Assembly (NCBI GenBank): GCA_021810175.1
Contig: JAJZJJ010000027.1
Coordinates: 1-13,240, forward strand
Direction of reading: 5' to 3'
Length of the DNA: 13,240 nucleotides
Source of the DNA: Acidobacteriota bacterium
GTDB lineage: Bacteria > Acidobacteriota > Terriglobia > Terriglobales > Acidobacteriaceae
Below are positions 7,666 through 13,240 of this stretch, piece after piece (positions within the stretch are counted from its first letter, which is position 1; every line of letters starts with the position of its first letter). Position numbers and translations under genes: made by a program. The notes beneath the pieces are model-generated. The model ran no database searches. It was not told the origin of the DNA and was given only the letters and a program-made list of their open reading frames with translations.

Positions 7666-8664
7666 ATGACGCCTCAGACAAAGGAAGCCGCGGGCAAACG
7701 CACAGGCTCAGAACCGGTGGACATCTCGGTCGTTATCGTCACGTGGAACTCACTGAAGTACATCCGCGAATGCCTCACCACCGTCGACGCCGGGCGCGGC
7801 TCCCTGTCGATGGAGGTCATCGTCGTCGACAACGCGTCATCCGACGGCACGCAGGAAGTTGTTCGCCGGGAATATCCATGGGCCTGCCTGATCGACAGCG
7901 GCGATAATCTTGGCTTCGCCAGGGGCAACAATCTCGGTATCGCGCACAGTCATGGCAAGTATCTTGCTCTCGTCAACTCCGATGTCAATGTACCACCGGA
8001 TTGTTTTACATCGCTGTTCCGCTTCATGGAGAACAACGCGGATATCGGCATGGCCGGCCCGCAGTTGATTGACGGCAATGGAAACCCCGGGCGCTCCACG
8101 ATGAAGTTTCTGACCCTGTGGAACGTCTTCTGCCGAGCGATCGTTCTCGACAGGCTGCCATTTGCGCGTCGTCTGTTCGGGGGCTTCCTCATGGCTGACC
8201 TGCGAGCGAACGCTCCTCTGGATGTCGATGTTCTGAACGGCTGGTTCTGGATGCTGCGCCGCTCGGCGGTGGCGGAGGTCGGCGTTCTCGATCACCGCTT
8301 CTTCATGTACGGAGAAGACATTGACTGGAGTCACCGCTTCCACCAGGGTGGCTGGCGAGTGGTGCTGTACCCCGGTGCGCAGGCCGTTCACTACGGAGGC
8401 GGCAGCAGCGAACGCACCCCCGTTCGCCTCGCGGTGGAACGGGAAAAAGCCAACCTGCAGTACTGGCGCAAGTTTCACGGGAGGGCTTCCACGCTGCTCT
8501 ACCGCGCGCTTTGCAGCCTCAACGTCTTCGTGCGTTGGGCAGGCTTTTCAGTTGCCTCCCTCCTGGCGCGCAGCAGCCGGGACATAGTCGCAATCAAGCG
8601 GAAACGAAGTGCGGCCTGTCTCCAGTGGCTGATCACTTCCAAATACGTAAACGAGGAGAAGTAG
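7666..8664 (+). CDS. GT2-family glycosyltransferase, rhamnosyltransferase-like
   Basis: 332-aa inverting GT-A glycosyltransferase of the WbbL/COG1216 type, expected to add one sugar to the repeat unit in the cytoplasm. Motifs in order: VVIVTWNS near residue 22, VIVVDNASSDGT with D55 and D60 for nucleotide binding, GFARGNN at 83-89, the DXD-equivalent NSD at 104-106 that holds the metal-sugar nucleotide, and MYGEDIDWSHR (E217, D218) with the likely catalytic base. LYPGAQAVHYGGGSS follows, as is usual in this branch. The C-terminal stretch of about 45 residues is amphipathic and hydrophobic, consistent with membrane association. The start has an AAGAGGAAG Shine-Dalgarno and is clear. The spacer from the FkbH-like gene is 75 bases and holds a GC palindrome around 7628-7637 and a TATAAA at 7642-7647, neither shown to be functional. 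The rhamnose specificity is only a family tendency. Confidence 0.93.
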   Translation: MTPQTKEAAGKRTGSEPVDISVVIVTWNSLKYIRECLTTVDAGRGSLSMEVIVVDNASSDGTQEVVRREYPWACLIDSGDNLGFARGNNLGIAHSHGKYLALVNSDVNVPPDCFTSLFRFMENNADIGMAGPQLIDGNGNPGRSTMKFLTLWNVFCRAIVLDRLPFARRLFGGFLMADLRANAPLDVDVLNGWFWMLRRSAVAEVGVLDHRFFMYGEDIDWSHRFHQGGWRVVLYPGAQAVHYGGGSSERTPVRLAVEREKANLQYWRKFHGRASTLLYRALCSLNVFVRWAGFSVASLLARSSRDIVAIKRKRSAACLQWLITSKYVNEEK

Positions 8665-8666
8665 CG

Positions 8667-9575
8667 ATGCAGCAAAGAAACAACGCCAACCGTCCGCATC
8701 GCAGCTACGTGCTGATGACCGCCGCCTGGAACGAAGAAAAATATATCGAACGTCCGCTCCAGGCAATTGCGGAACAGACCCTGCCTCCAAAACAATGGAT
8801 GGTAGTCAGCGACGGCTCAACCGACCGTACCGATGAGATCGTTCTCAGGTATGCGCAAAGGTATCCGTTTATCAAGCTGTATCGCATGCCCGCATCGCAC
8901 CAGCGCAGTTTTGCGGCCCAGGTCGATGCCATCAACGCCGGCTACGAACAGCAAAAGCATCTCGACTTCGACTTCGTCGGCAATCTGGACGCGGACCTCT
9001 CGTTTGAGCCTGACTATTTTGAGCGCCTGATCGCAGAGTTTCATGCTGATTCCACGCTCGGAATGGCCGGTGGAACCATCTGGGATCTGGATCCAAAGGA
9101 TGGAACCTTTGCTCCCCGGCGGCTGAATCGGCAGCATTCCGTCATGCATGGGGTGCAGCTTTTTCGCCGTGAGTGCTTCGACGATCTCGGTGGCTACCAA
9201 CGCCTCCCCTATGGTTCGCCGGACTGGCACGCGGAGGTCTTTCTGCGCATGCGCGGCTGGCATGTTCGTTCTCTTCCGCACCTGAAGGCGTTCCATTACC
9301 GTCCTACCGGCAGCGCGGGCAAAGGAGTGCTCTGGTACAGCTATCGCCAGGGCCTGGCGGATCGCTCGCTCGGCACCCATCCTTTGTTTGAGTTGGCGAA
9401 GGTGGCGCGCCGCGCACCCTCGAAATACCTGGGCCTGAACGCGCTGGCGGAGCTGGCGGGATTTGTCCAGGCGTACCTGCGCGGCGAAAAGCCCGTCGCC
9501 TCAGAGGAGTTTGTGAAGTACCTGCGCCGCGAGCAGATGGATCGGCTCCTGCTGCGCCGGCAGCCGGGTGAATAG
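8667..9575 (+). CDS. GT2-family glycosyltransferase
   Basis: 302-aa GT-A glycosyltransferase. Motifs: YVLMTAAWNEEKYI at the N-terminus, VVSDGSTDRTDEI at about 46-58 for the nucleotide, and DAD at 108-110 as the metal-binding DXD. PDWHAEVFLRMRGW sits where the catalytic acid region lies in the family. FHYRPTGSAGKG and a C-terminal helical region follow. It differs clearly from its upstream GT2 neighbour, so this is not a recent tandem duplication. The ATG lies two bases after the stop of that gene, and its Shine-Dalgarno (GAGGAGAAG) is inside the last codons of it, so translational coupling is likely and both proteins are probably made in step. I take the ATG at 8667 because the longer in-frame extension back to 8511 lies wholly inside the upstream gene. 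The acceptor and donor sugars are unknown. Confidence 0.93.
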   Translation: MQQRNNANRPHRSYVLMTAAWNEEKYIERPLQAIAEQTLPPKQWMVVSDGSTDRTDEIVLRYAQRYPFIKLYRMPASHQRSFAAQVDAINAGYEQQKHLDFDFVGNLDADLSFEPDYFERLIAEFHADSTLGMAGGTIWDLDPKDGTFAPRRLNRQHSVMHGVQLFRRECFDDLGGYQRLPYGSPDWHAEVFLRMRGWHVRSLPHLKAFHYRPTGSAGKGVLWYSYRQGLADRSLGTHPLFELAKVARRAPSKYLGLNALAELAGFVQAYLRGEKPVASEEFVKYLRREQMDRLLLRRQPGE

Positions 9576-9623
9576 CGCGGCAGCACACGCAGAACCAACG
9601 GGCAAAAGGCTGGGCGGCAGGCT

Positions 9624-11090
9624 GTGGACGCTATCGGAATTGTCAGGCGCAAAGTTGCCGGAGTATTTACCGGAGAGAACCTGCGGGCTCGAACCGCGCG
9701 CGGTGGCGCGTGGATGGGCAGCGCCAGCACAGTCGAGCAGGCGTTCCGCTTTGCGCGCAACATGCTGCTCACCCGGCTGCTGGCGCCGAGCGCCTTCGGC
9801 AGCATGGCCATTGTTCTCTCCTCCGCATCGCTGATTACAACCCTGTCGGATGTCGGCATATGGCCGGCTGTGGTCCAGAACCCGCGCGGCGGTGAAGATG
9901 ACTTTCTCAACGCCGCCTGGTGGATGGGGCTGGTTCGTGCGGTAGGAATCTACATCCTGATCTTTGCCGCGGCCCCGTATGTGGCGCACTTTTACGGAAA
10001 TCAGATCCTCTGTCCTCTGCTGCGGGTGGCCCTGCTTAACACCGTGCTGGAAGGCCTCGCGAGCCCCCGCTCCAAGCTCGCCCAGAAGGACATGGATTTC
10101 AGGAAGCTGGCCTTCATCAATAATGGCGGTGGGGTCGCGGGCGTCATCCTCACCGTCGTTCTCAGCTTTCTCATGCACAGCGTGTGGGCGCTGGCCATTG
10201 GCTACTGCGGAGAGATGGCTTTCCGCTGCATCCTGTCGTACATCCTTTACCCTGGCTGGCCCGCGCTGCGCCTCGATGGCCATGCTTTTCACGAGCTGCT
10301 GCAATTCTCAAAGGGCATGTTCGGCCTCTCCTTTCTGAACCTCGTCTTTTCGCGGACGGACATCTTCGTCCTCGGCAAGCTCTTCTCGCCCGGCGAGCTC
10401 GGTCTGTACAGCATGGCCATCAACCTTGTGCAGACGCCGGCCTCGTTCCTCATCAGCGTGGCCTCCGTTGTCCTGCTGCCCGCCCTTGCCCATGTTCAGG
10501 GCGACAAGCAGCGTGCCAACCGGATTCTTGTCGAAGTGACTTCGTGGAGCCTGCTGCTCGGACTCCCCATTGTGGTCGCGGTGTCGTTGTGCGCACCTAC
10601 CCTGCTGCGCGTGGTCTACGGTCCGAAGTATGCCGCGGCCTATGCCGCCCTGGCGGCTGCCGCCTGCGTCATGCTCATCAACCTGCTCAATTCCTTTATC
10701 ACCACGCTGTTCTTCGCCGAAGGCAGGCCCGCGCTGCATCGCCGCGCCGTTGCCACATCGGCCATTGTGATGGTTATAGTTGCGTATCCAGCCTGCAGAG
10801 CATTTGGGCTCGTCGGTGGCCAGATCGCCGCTCTGCTGGCGATTACGGCCAGTTACCTGCTTCAGGTGCAGCGGATTCGCGGCATCACCGGCCTGCGGCT
10901 TCCGCGCTATGGATGGTCGGTCCTGCCCGCGCTCCTTGTCTCGCTTATTCCGTTCGGCGCCTGGTTTGCGGTTCGCAGATTCTCTGTCGTGCACAGCCCC
11001 TGGATGAGTCTCGGTGTGGAAGCCGCTGCGTGTCTGCTCGTGGGCCTGCTTTCCATCCCGGTACTGCTGAAGTTTCGCACCGCTCAGTAA
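9624..11090 (+). CDS. Wzx-like polysaccharide flippase (MOP superfamily)
   Basis: 488-aa multispanning membrane protein of the oligosaccharidyl-lipid flippase type (polysaccharide biosynthesis protein, WzxC-like). It would turn undecaprenyl-linked repeat units from the cytoplasmic to the periplasmic face. Typical features are RGGAWMGSASTVEQAFRFAR followed by LLTRLLAPSAFGSMA near the N-terminus, LASPRSKLAQKDMDFRKL in the middle, and FSRTDIFVLGKLFSPGELGLYSMA opening the second half. Many hydrophobic helices run to the C-terminus, consistent with the usual 12-14 spans. The start is uncertain. GTG 9624 keeps the RGGAW segment that homologues normally have. The next candidate, ATG 9711, would cut into it. 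The Shine-Dalgarno for the GTG is not convincing. The frame is the same as the upstream GT2 gene, with a 48-base gap. It pairs functionally with the Wzy-like protein encoded upstream. Confidence 0.9.
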   Translation: MDAIGIVRRKVAGVFTGENLRARTARGGAWMGSASTVEQAFRFARNMLLTRLLAPSAFGSMAIVLSSASLITTLSDVGIWPAVVQNPRGGEDDFLNAAWWMGLVRAVGIYILIFAAAPYVAHFYGNQILCPLLRVALLNTVLEGLASPRSKLAQKDMDFRKLAFINNGGGVAGVILTVVLSFLMHSVWALAIGYCGEMAFRCILSYILYPGWPALRLDGHAFHELLQFSKGMFGLSFLNLVFSRTDIFVLGKLFSPGELGLYSMAINLVQTPASFLISVASVVLLPALAHVQGDKQRANRILVEVTSWSLLLGLPIVVAVSLCAPTLLRVVYGPKYAAAYAALAAAACVMLINLLNSFITTLFFAEGRPALHRRAVATSAIVMVIVAYPACRAFGLVGGQIAALLAITASYLLQVQRIRGITGLRLPRYGWSVLPALLVSLIPFGAWFAVRRFSVVHSPWMSLGVEAAACLLVGLLSIPVLLKFRTAQ

Positions 11091-11140
11091 AGGGCAACTC
11101 TGAATCGCGGTCGGCGGTCGCGGAGTTCCGAACCAGCCGC

Positions 11141-11149
11141 GGAAGGGAG
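11141..11149 (+). promoter_or_regulatory. Shine-Dalgarno placed before an ACG codon
   Basis: GGAAGGGAG is the only strong ribosome binding site ahead of the acyltransferase gene. It lies seven bases before ACG 11157 in the coding frame. It is listed because it decides the start: no ATG, GTG or TTG follows in that frame until 11271, inside conserved protein sequence. Confidence 0.5.
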
Positions 11150-11156
11150 TCGAGTC

Positions 11157-12233
11157 ACGTTCAACCATAGAAACGATGCGGATGCTGCGACGGCGAGTCC
11201 GATCTATCCGCTCGATCCTCTTTCCGATTCGCGATGGCCGGAGCTGGTCGCCGCGCATCCGCGGGCCTCGGTGTTTCACACCCGTGCATGGCTCACTGCG
11301 CTGCGGGCCGCCTATGGCTACCAGCCGCTCGTCCTGACGACTTGCCCGCCCCAGGCACCGTTGACGAACGGTCTGGTGTTTTGCGCGGTGCATTCGTGGC
11401 TGACCGGGCGGCGCCTCGTATCCCTGCCGTTCTCGGACCACTGTGAGCCGCTGACCGATGCTGCCGCTACTCTGGATGTGCTGCTCACGCGCGCGCGCGA
11501 CGCCGTCGATCAGGGGCTCTACCGGTGGATCGAGATTCGCCCCCATTCGCAACTCGGCGAGCCTCTGCGCGGCTTTCAGCCCACCAGCGGCGCCGTGCTG
11601 CACCGGCTCGACCTGACGCCTTCCGCCGAGCAGCTGCTTCGCGGTTTTCACAAGGATTGCATTCAGCGCAATATCCGCCGCGCCATCCGCGAAAATCTCG
11701 TCTACGAAGAGGGAACTTCCGAGAAGCAGCTCAGGGACTTTTATCGCCTGATGACAATCACGCGCCGCCGCCATGGGCTGCCGCCTCAGCCGCTGCGCTG
11801 GTTCCGGGCTCTCATCGCCGCCTTCGGTCCAAACCTGAAGATTCGCATTGCCCGCAGAGATGGCGCCGCTGTCGCCAGCATCGTAACGCTTTCTCATCGT
11901 CGCACCATGGTTTACAAGTATGGATGCAGCGATGCCTCGGCAAACAAATATGGAGGCACGCCCATGCTCTTTTGGCAAACCATTCAGGAAGCTAAAGCCA
12001 ACGGTCAGACGGAGCTGGATATGGGGCGCTCCGACCTTGCGGATCCGGGGCTGAGCGTGTTCAAGGAGCGCTGGGGCAGCGTGCCCACGCCGCTTACCTA
12101 CTGGCGGCATCCCGCGGAACCAACCCGCGCTCATTCCCTTCCGGGCAAAGGCTGGTCGCGGCGAGCCGTCGGCGCCAGCCCGAATCGACTGCTGCAAATC
12201 GCCGGCAGTCTCCTTTACCGGCACATGGGATGA
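11157..12233 (+). CDS. GNAT/FemAB-like acyltransferase (CelD/BcsL type)
   Basis: About 358 aa if started at ACG 11157. It belongs to the acetyltransferase_6/FemAB-related group found in exopolysaccharide loci, which moves acyl or aminoacyl groups onto sugars or peptides. Family marks: PLSDSRWPELVAAHPRASVFHT then WLTALRAAYGYQP at the N-terminus, LPFSDHCEPL, a basic IQRNIRRAIRE segment, and GGTPMLFWQTIQEAKANG (from residue 266) leading to ELDMGRSD and FKERWG (302-307). The family N-terminus is encoded upstream of the first GTG (11271), so the gene must begin earlier. Between the preceding stop at 11090 and 11271 the frame has no ATG, GTG or TTG. ACG 11157 follows a strong Shine-Dalgarno; CTG 11100, after AAAGGG, is another option. 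Either a rare start codon, a mutated ATG or a base error is possible. The frame itself is intact. The acyl donor and target are unknown. Confidence 0.85.
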   Translation, partial: TFNHRNDADAATASPIYPLDPLSDSRWPELVAAHPRASVFHTRAWLTALRAAYGYQPLVLTTCPPQAPLTNGLVFCAVHSWLTGRRLVSLPFSDHCEPLTDAAATLDVLLTRARDAVDQGLYRWIEIRPHSQLGEPLRGFQPTSGAVLHRLDLTPSAEQLLRGFHKDCIQRNIRRAIRENLVYEEGTSEKQLRDFYRLMTITRRRHGLPPQPLRWFRALIAAFGPNLKIRIARRDGAAVASIVTLSHRRTMVYKYGCSDASANKYGGTPMLFWQTIQEAKANGQTELDMGRSDLADPGLSVFKERWGSVPTPLTYWRHPAEPTRAHSLPGKGWSRRAVGASPNRLLQIAGSLLYRHMG

Positions 12234-12300
12234 AGCTGGTCTGTTCAACAGCGTGCACTTGCAGGAAAGTTGTTTTGCCTTCCGGAGAAAACTGATCGCT

Positions 12301-13240
12301 ATGCTGATGAAGCTCTACTACCTTGTCAAACCCATTCTGCCCTGGCGGCTGCGCATCGGTCTGCGTCGGTGGCGCGCCGAACGCCGGCGTCGCATCTTTT
12401 CTGATGTCTGGCCCATCGATCCCGGATCCGCGTCGGTTCCACGCAACTGGCCCGGCTGGCCCGATGGCAAACGATTCGGCCTGATTCTCACGCACGATGT
12501 CGAAGGTAAAAGAGGCTTTGAGCGGGTTCCACGCCTGGTGGAGCTCACGCAGAAGTACGGTTTCCGCTCCTGCTTCAATTTTGTTCCGGTCGGCGAATAC
12601 CAGCTCACGCCCGCGATGCTCGATCTGCTCGATCGATCCGGATTCGAAGCCGGAGTGCACGGGCTGGAGCACGATGGGAAGCTCTACAGCTCCCCGAAGC
12701 AGTTTGCCGCAAATGCAGCTCAAATTCGGGAGATCATGGATCGCTGGGGCACGGTCGGCTTTCGCTCGCCTCTCATGCAGCACCGCCTGGGCTGGGTGCA
12801 CGAACTGGGCGCGGAGTATGACTGCTCCACCTTCGATGTAGACCCGTTCGAACCCGAGCCCGATGGCATGCGCACCATCTTCCCCTTCTGGGTGCCGGCT
12901 CCCGGCAACCGAGGCTTCCTTGAGCTGCCCTACACCCTCATTCAGGATTTCAACCTCTTCAAGGTCCTCGGCGAGGAGAGCATCGACGTCTGGAAGAGAA
13001 AACTCGACTGGCTCGCGGAGCATGGCGGTATGGCGCTGATCAACACCCACCCCGACTACATGTGCATGAACGGCAAACCAAAGCGCGATGAATATCCGGC
13101 CTCCCGATACGAGAAATTTCTGAGCTACGTCCGCGACAACTACGCCGACCAGTTCTGGCACGGTTTGCCTCGCGACCTGGCTCGCTACTACTGCGCACAG
13201 CTGCCGCCGGCCAGCCGCAATACCCGCCGCCGGATTTGTA
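12301..13240 (+). CDS. Polysaccharide deacetylase-like protein (3' end cut off)
   Basis: At least 313 residues, open to the window edge, so the stop lies outside. NodB-like fold with altered motifs: LILTHDVEG (D66, with V67 where the second Asp of the usual DD pair would be), HGLEHDGK giving H120 and H124 as metal ligands, GFRSPLM (R155, P157) as the third motif, LELPYTLIQDFNLF, and LINTHPDYM with H250 as the likely catalytic His. This THDVE form is common in a subfamily of uncharacterised deacetylases. The N-terminal 35 residues are strongly basic (RLRIGLRRWRAERRRR) and without a clear signal peptide. ATG 12301 has GGAGA about 11 bases upstream; a second ATG at 12307 and a GTG at 12253 are less likely. 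The gene sits 67 bases after the acyltransferase. It is not a copy of the deacetylase at the other end of the window. Active deacetylation is likely but not proved. Confidence 0.88.
   Translation, partial: MLMKLYYLVKPILPWRLRIGLRRWRAERRRRIFSDVWPIDPGSASVPRNWPGWPDGKRFGLILTHDVEGKRGFERVPRLVELTQKYGFRSCFNFVPVGEYQLTPAMLDLLDRSGFEAGVHGLEHDGKLYSSPKQFAANAAQIREIMDRWGTVGFRSPLMQHRLGWVHELGAEYDCSTFDVDPFEPEPDGMRTIFPFWVPAPGNRGFLELPYTLIQDFNLFKVLGEESIDVWKRKLDWLAEHGGMALINTHPDYMCMNGKPKRDEYPASRYEKFLSYVRDNYADQFWHGLPRDLARYYCAQLPPASRNTRRRIC

Noticed and set aside
10308..12248. Very long minus-strand open frame (646 codons) across the flippase and acyltransferase genes
   Set aside because: It is antisense to two well-recognised genes, its translation is Arg/Gly/Gln-rich without family motifs, and long antisense frames are expected in GC-rich coding DNA.
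12094..13161. Minus-strand open frame of 355 codons over the last deacetylase
   Set aside because: The plus strand encodes clear NodB-like motifs (THDVE, HGLEH, THPDY) here; the minus-strand translation shows no recognisable domain.

Overview
The window is part of a polysaccharide (exopolysaccharide, capsule or O-antigen) biosynthesis and export locus on a GC-rich bacterial chromosome. All ten genes I accept lie on the plus strand. No rRNA, tRNA, insertion sequence, CRISPR array or integrase is visible. The best guess for the source is an acidobacterium of the Terriglobia/Acidobacteriaceae type. The reasons are the secreted Asn/Gly/Ser-rich beta-helix protein that ends in a short PTNLTAVVQ tail, the Wzy-like protein with a GWDMWDLSN loop motif, and the FkbH-like protein with an extra N-terminal region. 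I recall these combinations from that phylum, but I could not search for them, so the assignment is moderate at best.

Layout. (1) 69-923 is a NodB-type polysaccharide deacetylase. (2) 924-1234 is a 311-base gap with a weak terminator-like hairpin and two more small hairpins. (3) 1235-2854 is a secreted right-handed parallel beta-helix protein. (4) A 93-base spacer with a strong inverted repeat leads to a GT4 glycosyltransferase (2948-4090). (5) 4134-5549 is an O-antigen-ligase/Wzy-like membrane protein. (6) 5626-7590 is a large FkbH-like HAD-IIIC protein with a Cys-rich N-terminal module. (7) 7666-8664 and 8667-9575 are two GT2 glycosyltransferases, only two bases apart. (8) 9624-11090 is a Wzx-like flippase. 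(9) About 11157-12233 is a GNAT/FemAB-like acyltransferase with no ATG, GTG or TTG at its expected 5' end. (10) From 12301 to the window edge runs a second, different polysaccharide deacetylase, cut at its 3' end.

How the parts may work together (inference). Three glycosyltransferases build a lipid-linked repeat unit. Wzx flips it across the inner membrane and the Wzy-like protein polymerises or ligates it. The FkbH-like protein, the GNAT protein and the two deacetylases would decorate or trim the glycan. The secreted beta-helix protein could bind, cleave or epimerise it outside the cytoplasm. The initiating phosphoglycosyltransferase and the Wza/Wzc-type export and chain-length genes are not in the window and would be expected nearby. 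From the beta-helix gene onward, spacing of 2 to 93 bases fits a single transcript, with possible modulation at the inverted repeat near 2873-2923.
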